Source: Sulfitobacter sp. OXR-159 (GTDB lineage Bacteria > Pseudomonadota > Alphaproteobacteria > Rhodobacterales > Rhodobacteraceae). From it: a stretch of 64,000 nucleotides of DNA. Below are positions 43,641-51,603 of this stretch, in pieces; the first letter of the stretch is position 1; each line of letters opens with the position of its first letter. A program made the position numbers and the translations under genes. The notes below the pieces were generated by a model. The model made no database searches. It was not told the DNA's origin and saw nothing but the letters and a program-made list of their open reading frames with translations. Location of the stretch: the NCBI RefSeq assembly GCF_034377145.1, contig NZ_CP139708.1, forward strand, positions 124,001 through 188,000. The letters run 5' to 3'.

Positions 43641-44822
43641 CTAGCCTTCGGAGGCACGGGCGCGTTTGCGACGGTCGTGCAGGGTCTCGGCATCGGCCAG
43701 ATCATCACTCTCGACCTTGACCGTCTCATGCCCGCCGGGGCGCGTCGCGCGTTTGCGCCGAAGCGGGCCGCTGTCATCGCTCTCCCGTGCGAGGATGAAA
43801 CGATCCACCAAGCTGCGGCGAAGCCCCAGCGTTGACGTCAGATCAAACACCTGCGCCGCGACCGCGTCGGCCTCTTGCGGCTGCACCAACAATTCCAGCC
43901 GCGTTACCGGGCGGGATTTCTTGCCCTGCCCGTTCAGCATCAGCAAATCGATCACGCCGTCCATCGCGCGCAGCCGGTCCACCGCCGCGCCCAGTTCCTC
44001 GCCCGTCATATCGTCGATATCGCAAGCGAATTGCACCAGACTGTCCTGCGCGATGCCCCCCGAGGCGGTATCGAAGACGCTGACCCGCAGGATATTCGGC
44101 AGCCCCTTCATCACCCGCATCCCCGCGCCCGACCCGGTACAGCGCAGCCGCCCCGGTGGACGGCTGGCGATGGGGCTGCCGCCGGTAAGATGGGCAAGGA
44201 TCGCGGCGCCTGTGGGCGTCACCCGCTCGCCCGGCACGCCGTCGTCATGCCAATCATAGCCTTGCAAGATCAGCGCCGTGGCGGGCGCGGGCACCGGCAG
44301 TTTGCCATGCGCCGTTTCCACCAGCCCGCCGCCCAGAGGCAGTGGGGCGAGCGAGACGGTCGCCCCCGACAGCGCGGCGCAAATGCTACCTGCGGCGGTC
44401 ACATCCATCAGCGCGTCCCAATCCGCGATCTCGTGAAAATGCACCCGGTCGATGGGGATGTCGTGCACCTGTGCTTCGGCCTCGGCAATCCGGTGAAGGA
44501 TCGCGCAGGCGGCCTGAGCCGTGCCCTCGGACAGCGGTGCGTTTTCCAAAAGTTCGCGCATCGCGCGGTAGGTCGTCTCGGCCCCGTGGCGCCTGCCTGC
44601 GTCGGGTGCGGCCAGCACCAATTCGAACCGCCGCGCGGTGATGCCCGAAGCCACATGTTCGCTTAGTTCCGCATGGCCCACCTCCGCCGGGAGCACGGCG
44701 GCGACATCGGCCAGTGCGCGTTCGGCCAGTTCGGGGAAAGCATGCAGCATCGCCGCGATGAACATATCACCCGCCGCCCCGCCGACGGGGTCGAGGTGCA
44801 GATGAAGCCCTTGCCCCTGCAT
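43641..44822 (-). CDS. larC: Nickel-pincer cofactor biosynthesis protein LarC
   Basis: Inserts nickel into the pyridinium-3,5-bisthiocarboxylate mononucleotide to finish the NPN cofactor of lactate racemase-type enzymes. 393 residues in one frame, whereas Lactobacillus plantarum makes LarC through a frameshift. Motifs: HLDPVGGAAGDMFIAAML (about 8-25), HDIPIDRVHFHEIADWDALMD, and the C-terminal STLGLRRSLVDRF domain. ATG 44822 overlaps the stop of the LarA-like gene (TGATG), so the two are coupled. Confidence 0.9.
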   Translation of the reverse strand: MQGQGLHLHLDPVGGAAGDMFIAAMLHAFPELAERALADVAAVLPAEVGHAELSEHVASGITARRFELVLAAPDAGRRHGAETTYRAMRELLENAPLSEGTAQAACAILHRIAEAEAQVHDIPIDRVHFHEIADWDALMDVTAAGSICAALSGATVSLAPLPLGGGLVETAHGKLPVPAPATALILQGYDWHDDGVPGERVTPTGAAILAHLTGGSPIASRPPGRLRCTGSGAGMRVMKGLPNILRVSVFDTASGGIAQDSLVQFACDIDDMTGEELGAAVDRLRAMDGVIDLLMLNGQGKKSRPVTRLELLVQPQEADAVAAQVFDLTSTLGLRRSLVDRFILARESDDSGPLRRKRATRPGGHETVKVESDDLADAETLHDRRKRARASEG

Positions 44823-46135
44823 CAATGCGCATCCGGCCAAGGGTTGTGCAGCTGACCCGCGTCAAACTGCATCTCCTGCAGATCGCCGACCACCTCCAGC
44901 CCCGGGCGGTCGCGCAGCTCTGGCAGCATCGCCTCGGAGGCATAGAGATACTCAAGCTTCAGCGTGTTGGGGATACGCAGCAGCCGGACCTTGGTGATAT
45001 CCTCGGCCCCGCAGGTCTTGACCGCCGTCTGGATCGCCGTGCGGTCGCAGGGCATGACCATCGGAATTTTCGACTGTTTTAACACCTGCGAGGTGATCGC
45101 ATTGGCATAGACCGCCTCGCGGTCGAAATCCTGCTCCAACCGCTGCGTGATCACATCCGCCCGCGCCGCACCATTGCCGTTGCCGTTGCTGCGTGGCGAC
45201 AGGCCAAGCGCCACCAGTCGCGAGATATGCAGATGGACCTGCATCTTTTCGCTTGAGAAACGATGCGTGATGTTCGGGTCCATCCCAGTGCCGGAAAATT
45301 CTTTGCCGATCTCATCGACCACCAGCACATCCAGATCGCCCGAAGCTGATGGTGCGTCCAGCGGCCCCAGCGGCAGGCGCGGCATGTTGCGCATCGCCTC
45401 TTGCAGATAGGGCGCTTCGGCCTCCAACATCCCGTCGCTGTCGAGCGCCACCACCTGCGAAAGCTCGTCATAAGCATTCTCAATCGTGCCAATGCCAAAC
45501 AGCACCTTGCAACGCTCAAGCTTCATCCGCGCCATTTTGGCGACAAAGATGCCGACGTTATCAATGCCCCGCGAATGGCAAGTCTCGGCCCCCGATTGCT
45601 TGCCCAACCCGATGGAGAGCATCTTGGCCAGCCCGCTTTCGTTCGGCGCGCGGAAGGAGGTATGCGGCTTGATCCGGTTGAACAGGATGATCCCATCGGC
45701 GGCATTGGCGTGGCGGTCCATCCGCACCGACATGCCGTTGTCGAGCACGCCGATCTCGTCAGTCTCCATCGACGAGCGGATCTCGCAACCGAGGCTCTCT
45801 TCGGTCACGCCCAGTTTCGCCAGCAGCGCGGTTTGCCCCTCTGCCGTGGCGCCGCCGTGGCTGCCCATGGCGGGCACCACAAAGGGCTGCGCCCCGCGCG
45901 CGCGGACCTCGGCCACGATGGCGGCCAGCAGTTCCGGCAGGTTTGCCAGACCCCGGCTGCCTGCGGTGATAGCGATGGACATGCCCGGCTTGATCTTGTC
46001 CGCGCAACCGGCCTGCATCGCCTCCGCAACGGCAGCGCGCGGATCATCGACTTGCGTCGCGGCAAAGGTCTGACGGCAGAGCGCCATGCGCGGTAGCGGC
46101 GTATCCTCGACCAGTTTTACATAGTTCGGTTTCAT
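44822..46135 (-). CDS. LarA-like nickel-pincer racemase/epimerase family protein
   Basis: A 437-residue protein of the lactate-racemase-like superfamily (DUF2088 N-terminal region: SIAITAGSRGLANLPELL, VVPAMGSHGGATAEGQ). Candidate functional residues are His93, His158 (IKPHTSF), Lys171 (GLAKMLS) and His187 (TCHSRG). The Lys-to-His spacing of 16 equals that of LarA Lys184 (cofactor attachment) and His200 (nickel ligand). Coupling to larC and the presence of larB and larE in the window support NPN use. Substrate is probably the hydroxy- or sugar-acid processed by neighbours. ATG 46135 follows GGGAG; 46156 is an alternative. Confidence 0.8.
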   Translation of the reverse strand: MKPNYVKLVEDTPLPRMALCRQTFAATQVDDPRAAVAEAMQAGCADKIKPGMSIAITAGSRGLANLPELLAAIVAEVRARGAQPFVVPAMGSHGGATAEGQTALLAKLGVTEESLGCEIRSSMETDEIGVLDNGMSVRMDRHANAADGIILFNRIKPHTSFRAPNESGLAKMLSIGLGKQSGAETCHSRGIDNVGIFVAKMARMKLERCKVLFGIGTIENAYDELSQVVALDSDGMLEAEAPYLQEAMRNMPRLPLGPLDAPSASGDLDVLVVDEIGKEFSGTGMDPNITHRFSSEKMQVHLHISRLVALGLSPRSNGNGNGAARADVITQRLEQDFDREAVYANAITSQVLKQSKIPMVMPCDRTAIQTAVKTCGAEDITKVRLLRIPNTLKLEYLYASEAMLPELRDRPGLEVVGDLQEMQFDAGQLHNPWPDAH

Positions 46136-46158
46136 CTGCGCTCTCCCGTCTGACATCT

Positions 46159-47706
46159 TTACCCCGTGACCCCAATCGGCCAAGGCGCGAATTCCTCTTC
46201 ACCCACGCCAAGCGCTTCGGATTTGCTCTGCTCGCCCGAGGCGATGGCGAGGATGCGTTCAAAGATCGCTTGGCCCAATTCCTCAAGGCTCAATTCGCCG
46301 TCGATCACGGTGCCGCAGTTGATGTCCATATCGTCCCGCATCTTGGTGAACATCGGTGTGTTGGAGGCCAGTTTGATCGTTGGCGAGGGATAGGAGCCAA
46401 AGCAAGACCCGCGCCCGGTGGTAAAGCAAATCAGGTTCGCACCCCCCGCGATCTGCCCGGTGGCAGAGACGGGATCGAAGCCGGGCGTGTCCATAAAAAC
46501 CAGCCCCTTTTGCGTCACCGCTTCGGCATAGCGGTAAACCTCCATCAACCCGGTGCTGCCGCTTTTCTTGGCCCCGCCGAGCGATTTTTCCAACACATTC
46601 GCCAGACCGCCCGCCTGATTGCCGGGGCTGACCACGCCGTTGATCTGAGTATCGCGGCCCTTGGTATGCTCCAGCCACCAGTCCATGCGTTCGACCAGTT
46701 TGCGGCCCACCTCTTCGCTGCGGGCGCGGCGGGTCAGGAGGTGTTCGACGCCGAAAATCTCGGGCGTCTCCGACAGGATCGCCGTGCCGCCGTTGCGCAC
46801 GAGGATATCCGCCGCAGCCCCAAGCCCGGGGTTGGCCGACAGACCCGAAAGCCCGTCCGACCCGCCGCATTGCATTCCGATGGTGATATGCTCTGCCGAA
46901 CAGGGTTCGCGCCGCACGGCATTGGCCTGATCCAACATCTCGCGCACGGCGTCCTTGCCATCGGCAATCGCGCGGGCCGTGCCGCCGACGTGCTGCATGG
47001 TGATGGTGCGCAGCATCTTGCCCTCGGCCAGTCCTTCCTCCTCAAAGAACTGCGCCAAATTGTTGCGCTCGCACCCCAGCGACAGGACCACGGCCCCGGC
47101 CAGATTGGGGTGGCGGATATAGCCCGAAAGCGTGCGGCGCAGCAGGTCCATCGGCTCGCCCGTGAGCTCCATTCCGCAGCCGGATTCGTGGATGAAGGGG
47201 ATCACCCCGTCGACATTCTCCCATGCCTCCATCCGCTCTTCGTCGAAGTAGTTGGCAATCTTGCGCGCCACAGTGGCTGAGCAGTTCACGGTGACGAAAA
47301 GCCCGATGTAATTGCGCGTGCCCACGCGGCCATTCGCGCGGCGGATGCCCATGAACTGGGCGCGCTCTTGCGGTGGCAGCAGCTTGGTCGGGGTATAGTC
47401 GCGGGCAAAGGCATAGTCTTTGTCAACCGCATCGAATTTGATGTTATGGCTGTGCAGCCAATCGCCTGCGGCAATATCCTCTGCCGCGTAGCCGATCACC
47501 GTGTCGAATTTCAGGATCGGGGCACCGCGTTGGATCGGGCGGATCGCAATCTTGTGACCTTGGGGCGTATCGTGGTTGGCACGCAGCCCGTCTTGCGGCA
47601 ATACCGCGCCTTGGGGCACCGCCGAGGTCGCCACGACCACGTTATCCGTCGGTGACAGCAGCATCACCTTTGCGCGTCTGTCCTCTTGCATGGTCTGGCT
47701 GTCCAT
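46159..47706 (-). CDS. Altronate/galactarate dehydratase family protein (UxaA family)
   Basis: A 515-residue UxaA-type dehydratase, Fe-dependent, converting an aldonate or aldarate to a 2-keto-3-deoxy acid. The SAF domain is N-terminal (about 10-90, DNVVVATSAVPQGAVL). The large domain has RRANGRVGTRNYIGLF, ESGCGME, LGCERNN, QCGGSDGLSGLSANPGLG and TTGRGSCFGSYPSPTIKL. It starts after GGGGAG and is transcribed into the LarA-like and larC genes, which ties a sugar-acid dehydratase to a nickel-pincer enzyme. Substrate is not fixed by sequence. Confidence 0.87.
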   Translation of the reverse strand: MDSQTMQEDRRAKVMLLSPTDNVVVATSAVPQGAVLPQDGLRANHDTPQGHKIAIRPIQRGAPILKFDTVIGYAAEDIAAGDWLHSHNIKFDAVDKDYAFARDYTPTKLLPPQERAQFMGIRRANGRVGTRNYIGLFVTVNCSATVARKIANYFDEERMEAWENVDGVIPFIHESGCGMELTGEPMDLLRRTLSGYIRHPNLAGAVVLSLGCERNNLAQFFEEEGLAEGKMLRTITMQHVGGTARAIADGKDAVREMLDQANAVRREPCSAEHITIGMQCGGSDGLSGLSANPGLGAAADILVRNGGTAILSETPEIFGVEHLLTRRARSEEVGRKLVERMDWWLEHTKGRDTQINGVVSPGNQAGGLANVLEKSLGGAKKSGSTGLMEVYRYAEAVTQKGLVFMDTPGFDPVSATGQIAGGANLICFTTGRGSCFGSYPSPTIKLASNTPMFTKMRDDMDINCGTVIDGELSLEELGQAIFERILAIASGEQSKSEALGVGEEEFAPWPIGVTG

Positions 47707-47756
47707 CGGATGCTCCCCCCAGGGTGTCGAAAAAACCGCTTCGGTAAGATGTCATT

Positions 47757-47769
47757 AACTGATATATTA
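47757..47769. promoter_or_regulatory. Shared 13-base box AACTGATATATTA, copy 1
   Basis: Lies between the divergent UxaA-family and GntR genes. The identical 13 bases occur at 53404-53416, between the divergent IlvD/Edd and HpcH/HpaI genes. The core CTGATATATTAG is close to a palindrome. Likely an operator for the GntR/FCD regulator encoded at 47796. Confidence 0.6.
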
Positions 47770-47795
47770 GATTTAATAGCTATGGAAGAGCCCAC

Positions 47796-48572
47796 ATGAC
47801 CTTATCGAACAAACCTTCAGCACAGAGTGCGCAGACCCTCGCCAAAAGCATTTTGGGCGGCGGGGCCGATCAGGGTCTCTTCGAGGGTGGGCCGACGGGG
47901 CGCGGGGTTTATGCCACGTTGCGTGATCAGATTGTCCGGCTCGACCTACCGCCCGGCACCCCGCTTTTGCGTGCCGAATTGGCCGAAACCCATGGGGTGA
48001 GCCTGACCCCCTTGCGCGATGCGCTGCAGCAGCTTGCCAAAGAGGGGTTGGTCAAAATCTACCCGCAATCGCGCACGTTGGTGACGCCAATCGACATGTC
48101 CGCGATCCGCGAAGCGCAGTTCATGCGCATCGCGCTAGAGACCGAAGTCGTGCGCCGTTTGGCCGCCGAGATCGCGCCCGAAGCCCTGACCCGTCTGCGC
48201 AGCATCGTCGCCCTGCAAAGCAGCATCTCGGACCAACCCGGCGACGTGCCGACTTTTCAGGAGTTGGACGAAGTATTCCACCAGACCCTCTTTGTGGCAG
48301 CAGGCCACGTGCAAAGCCAGCGCATCATGCGCAGCCACGCGGGCCATCTGGAACGACTGCGCCGCCTGCATCTGGATGACATTGATGAGGCGGGGCGCAT
48401 CCTGAACAACAAGGACGTGATCGGCGGCCACAGCCGGATCCTTGATGGGATCGAAGCGGGCGATGCGCCTGCGGCGATGGAGGCGCTGCGCCAACACCTG
48501 CAACGCACTGTTGACCGCATGACCGAGAAACGGGCGGCTTTCCCGGAGTATTTCACTCCGGAAAAGCCTTGA
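47796..48572 (+). CDS. GntR-family (FCD) transcriptional regulator
   Basis: A 258-residue regulator. An N-terminal extension of about 35 residues precedes the winged helix (GVYATLRDQIVRLDLPPGT, VSLTPLRDALQQLAKEGLV), followed by the all-helical FCD effector domain (AQFMRIALETEVVRRLA, DEVFHQTLFVAAGH with metal-binding His). Divergent from the UxaA-family gene and next to box AACTGATATATTA. Probably senses a sugar acid and represses both divergent units of the region. Confidence 0.88.
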   Translation: MTLSNKPSAQSAQTLAKSILGGGADQGLFEGGPTGRGVYATLRDQIVRLDLPPGTPLLRAELAETHGVSLTPLRDALQQLAKEGLVKIYPQSRTLVTPIDMSAIREAQFMRIALETEVVRRLAAEIAPEALTRLRSIVALQSSISDQPGDVPTFQELDEVFHQTLFVAAGHVQSQRIMRSHAGHLERLRRLHLDDIDEAGRILNNKDVIGGHSRILDGIEAGDAPAAMEALRQHLQRTVDRMTEKRAAFPEYFTPEKP

Positions 48573-48573
48573 T

Positions 48574-49284
48574 TCAGCGGTTGTTGGCCTTGCGCCATTC
48601 CGCGAACCTATCGAGGTTTTCCTGCTTGGTGCCCGGATAAAGCCCGATGATCCCCGCGCCGCCTTTGACCTCCTCAACGACGAAATCCTCATAGGCCGTC
48701 ATCTCTACCGCCTCATCCGCGACCTCTTCGGCGATATCTGCGGGGATGATGATCACGCAGTCGTCGTCGCCCACCACGATATCACCGGGAAAGACCGGCG
48801 CATCGCCGCAGCCGACGGGGCAGTTGATCTCTATCGCCTCATGGAGGGTCAGGTTCGTGGGGCTTGAGGGCCGCGCGTGGTAGGCAGGCATCTCGAGCGC
48901 GCCAATGGTCGCGGCATCACGCAGCCCGCCATCTGTCACCACCCCCGCCGCGCCGCGCATCATCAGACGGGTGATGAGGATATCCCCAGCACTCGCGGCA
49001 CGCGCATCCTTACGGCTGTCCATCACCAGCACATGGCCCTCGGGGCAGGTCTCAATCGCGACGCGCTGCGGGTGCTCGGGGTTGCGAAATTCGACCAGTT
49101 GATTGCGATCCTCACGGGCGGGCATATAGCGCAGCGTGAACGCCGGGCCGACCATATTCTGCCCCTTTGCCGCGACCGGGCCGACCCCCTGCACCACCTG
49201 ATTGCGCAGCCCGCGTTTATACAGCGCCGTGGCCAGCGTCGCGACCGAGACCGCCTTGAGTTTCTCGCGTAGTTCGGGGGTCAT
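48574..49284 (-). CDS. RraA-like / HMG-type aldolase family protein
   Basis: A 236-residue protein of the RraA/4-hydroxy-4-methyl-2-oxoglutarate aldolase fold. Landmarks: TLATALYKRGLRNQVVQGV, GPAFTLRYMP, the substrate-binding GDILITRLMMRGAAGVVTDGGLRD and VFPGDIVVGDDDCVIIIP. Members near sugar-acid genes act as class II aldolases or oxaloacetate decarboxylases. ATG 49284 follows GGGAG and overlaps the original stop of the DapA-like gene. The IS256 insertion upstream separates it from its former operon partners, so its transcription may be altered. Confidence 0.82.
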   Translation of the reverse strand: MTPELREKLKAVSVATLATALYKRGLRNQVVQGVGPVAAKGQNMVGPAFTLRYMPAREDRNQLVEFRNPEHPQRVAIETCPEGHVLVMDSRKDARAASAGDILITRLMMRGAAGVVTDGGLRDAATIGALEMPAYHARPSSPTNLTLHEAIEINCPVGCGDAPVFPGDIVVGDDDCVIIIPADIAEEVADEAVEMTAYEDFVVEEVKGGAGIIGLYPGTKQENLDRFAEWRKANNR

Positions 49285-49364
49285 GCCCTCTCTCCCTTTA
49301 GTCCGTTGTCTGTTATGAATTGGTCCAGCACCGCCTGCTGCTGCTCCGTCAGCGGCCATGCGGA
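49281..49364 (-). pseudogene. DapA-like aldolase/dehydratase, 3' end cut off by IS256
   Basis: The minus strand reads SAWPLTEQQQAVLDQFITD to the stop at 49281-49283, the normal C-terminal helix of DapA-family proteins. It joins in frame to the part at 50765-51592 when the IS256 element and one 8-base duplication are removed. On its own it has no start. Confidence 0.9.
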
Positions 49365-49372
49365 GGGCGGGC
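49365..49372 (+). repeat. IS256 target-site duplication, left copy (GGGCGGGC)
   Basis: GGGCGGGC directly before the IS; identical to 50765-50772 directly after it. Eight bases is the usual duplication for IS256. Confidence 0.9.
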
Positions 49373-50764
49373 GGTGGTGTCTCGAATCTGGTGGAAATTC
49401 TCCGGCGGCGTTCTCCGAGCATGGGGATTTGGGCCTGATCAAGCCGCGAGGTCAAGGCTGATTGGAGCGATGGGCTGAGCCAAGGTTTCCCAACCGTCCA
49501 CTTTCCGCATCTGGATCTGGCCCGATGCCATCAGCGCCCAAAGGAGCATCGGCACGGTTTCGGCGCAGGGCAGCACGGTCTGGGTCTTGATGCGGCGGCG
49601 GAACTCCTCGTTCAGGCGCTCAATGGCGTTTGTCGTCCGGGCCGATTTCCACTGCGATGGGTCCAGCCGCGTGAAGGTGAATAGCCGGTCACCGGCCTCT
49701 TCCAGGCTGTCCGCCACCGCGCGGCACTTCAGCCGCCATTTGCGCAGGAACGCCTTACGACGTTTGTCGATTTCGCCCGCATCGTCAGCATAGATCATGT
49801 CGCGGTAATCCTCGGTCAACTCGTCCTGCATGCGTTTCGGGGCGTGGCCGAGAAGATTGCGGTGCTTGTGAACGGTGCAGCGCTGGATCGGCAGGTCCTC
49901 GCCCCAGAGCGCGACGAGGGCGGCCTCAAGCCCTGGCGCGCCGTCGACAATGACAAATTCCGGTCGCTTCAGGCCACGCGCATCGAGATCGCCGAGAAAC
50001 TCGGCCCAGGCAGCCTTGCTTTCACCGCCCATATTCATGATCGAAAGCAGCACCTTCTGCCCGTCCCGGCGTATGCCAATGGCCGCCAGCACCGAGATGT
50101 TCGTGGCGCGTCTGCCGATGCGTGTCTTGATCACCGTGCCGTCGAGGATCAGCCGGACGATGTCCTCATTGGCCAGATCGCGCGCGACCCAGGCGTCCCA
50201 GTCGACCTTCACCTTGCGCCAGGCCCGGCTGACCACGTCCTTGCTTACCGCGCCCTGAAACAGTCCATACAGTGCCCGCTTCACCCGTCGTGTGTTGGTG
50301 CCGGCCAGATAGACCGAAGCGATGAGGGCTTCAGCCTTCTTGGTCAGCCGCTGGTAGCGCGGCAGCGCCTTCGAGCGCCATTCCGTGGTCTTGCCAGCCT
50401 CATCGACGGCGCGGGCGCGCGGCACACTTATCGTCTCGGTCCCAAATGTGCCGATCAGCTGACGCTCCCGGTGGCCGTGCCGGTAGCCCGTGAGTTTGCC
50501 GGGGCGGCGATCATAACGGCAGCGCCCCAGAAACGCCTCCAGCTCCTCTTCGAAAACCGCCTCGATCGTAGCGCGGATATTCTCCCGCAAGCGATCCTCG
50601 ATCGGATCATGGCCCGCTTCATTGGACAGTAGCGAAAGCGCGGCAGTGTCGGTATCGTTCTTCATGGCGTGATCTCCCTGGCGGTTGCTGCCGCCGGTTG
50701 GGTGGGTTCAAGTCACCCGGAGATTACGCCACCTTCGAATTTCCACCACCTTCGCGACACGACC
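49373..50764 (-). mobile_element. IS256-family insertion sequence, 1392 bp
   Basis: The ends are inverted repeats: GGTGGTGTCTCGAATCTGG at 49373 and, reading inward from 50764, GGTCGTGTCGCGAAGGTGG, with GTGGAAATTC following in both. An 8-base duplication flanks them. It contains one intact transposase gene and disrupts a DapA-like gene. Confidence 0.92.
49439..50665 (-). CDS. IS256-family transposase (Mutator type)
   Basis: A 408-residue transposase. Blocks include RENIRATIEAVFEEELEAFLG, YRHGHRERQLIGTFGT, LILDGTVIKTRIG with the first Asp, FVIVDGAPGLEAAL with the second and the family signature KHRNLLGHAPKR. The C-terminal NAIERLNEEFRRRIKTQ contains the catalytic Glu. No disruption, so the element may be active. 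Confidence 0.94.
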   Translation of the reverse strand: MKNDTDTAALSLLSNEAGHDPIEDRLRENIRATIEAVFEEELEAFLGRCRYDRRPGKLTGYRHGHRERQLIGTFGTETISVPRARAVDEAGKTTEWRSKALPRYQRLTKKAEALIASVYLAGTNTRRVKRALYGLFQGAVSKDVVSRAWRKVKVDWDAWVARDLANEDIVRLILDGTVIKTRIGRRATNISVLAAIGIRRDGQKVLLSIMNMGGESKAAWAEFLGDLDARGLKRPEFVIVDGAPGLEAALVALWGEDLPIQRCTVHKHRNLLGHAPKRMQDELTEDYRDMIYADDAGEIDKRRKAFLRKWRLKCRAVADSLEEAGDRLFTFTRLDPSQWKSARTTNAIERLNEEFRRRIKTQTVLPCAETVPMLLWALMASGQIQMRKVDGWETLAQPIAPISLDLAA

Positions 50765-50772
50765 GGGCGGGC
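50765..50772 (+). repeat. IS256 target-site duplication, right copy (GGGCGGGC)
   Basis: Second copy of the 8-base target, within the DapA-like gene. Confidence 0.9.
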
Positions 50773-51592
50773 GCGTGGGGCCGCAATCCTGTCCGATGGC
50801 CATCAGCGCCGCTTTGACGCCGGTGACATTGGTGCCGTTATGCTCTTCGGCGCGGATGTCCTCAAAGGCGCGCATGCTTGCGATGAGGCGGTTCGCCTCT
50901 GCGTAATTGCCTGCATCCAGTGCCGCGTGAATGGCGACCGACCGCTCGGGCCAGACGTTGATAAGGCCCGAGGTGAACCCCCGCGCCCCCACCGCATAGA
51001 GCGGCGGTGCCCAGACCTCGGCCAGCCCGCCGACCCAGACGATATCATCCGGCGCCGCCTCAATCGCGCGGGCAAGGTTCAAAGGGTTCGGCGTGGCCCA
51101 TTTGACCCCCTTCACCCCCTCGACTTCGCACAACCGCGCGATGCCCTCAGGCCCCATCGCATCATTGCGCAGGTAAAGCATCACCGGCAGCCCGCCAGAC
51201 GCATCCCGCACCGCGCGCACGTAGTCGACAGTGCCACGGGGGGAGACGAAGGGATCAGGCGGTTGGTGGATCATCAGCGCATCCGCGCCCGCCTTGGCAC
51301 TTGCCTTGGCCAGTGCGCAGGCATCCCGAATGCCGCGCCCGACACCCGCAAGCAGCGGCGCGCGCCCGTCGACCAACTGCGCCACCTCCCGCACCATGGT
51401 GCAGGCCTCATCATTGGTCAGCGCGTAATATTCGCCGGTGTTGCCGTTCACGACCGGGATATGCACCCCGGCGGCGAGGGCGCGGTCGATGATCGGGGCC
51501 AGTTTGCGCGGCGCGATCTCTCCACCCGCGTCATAGGGCGTCACTAGGATGCCCGAGATGCCGGTGAGCGCTTTTGATAGATCATGTGTCAT
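50765..51592 (-). pseudogene. DapA-family aldolase/dehydratase, 5' part, interrupted by IS256
   Basis: Encodes residues 1-276 of a dihydrodipicolinate synthase-like TIM barrel: ISGILVTPYDAGGEI, the substrate motif PVVNGNTGEYYALT, the Tyr-containing VMLYLRND and the Schiff-base Lys in GVKGVKWA (about residue 162). Family members near IlvD/Edd dehydratases are 2-keto-3-deoxy acid dehydratases or aldolases. Reading 51592-50765 then 49364-49281 gives 912 bases, 304 codons with no stop. In the present state the protein ends with about 17 residues from the IS and lacks its C-terminal helix. Confidence 0.9.
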
Positions 51593-51603
51593 TGACGTAC
51601 CCC

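Noticed and set aside
46270..47280. 336-codon open frame on the plus strand
   Set aside because: Antisense to the UxaA-family dehydratase; composition is Arg/His/Gln-rich shadow, no motif.
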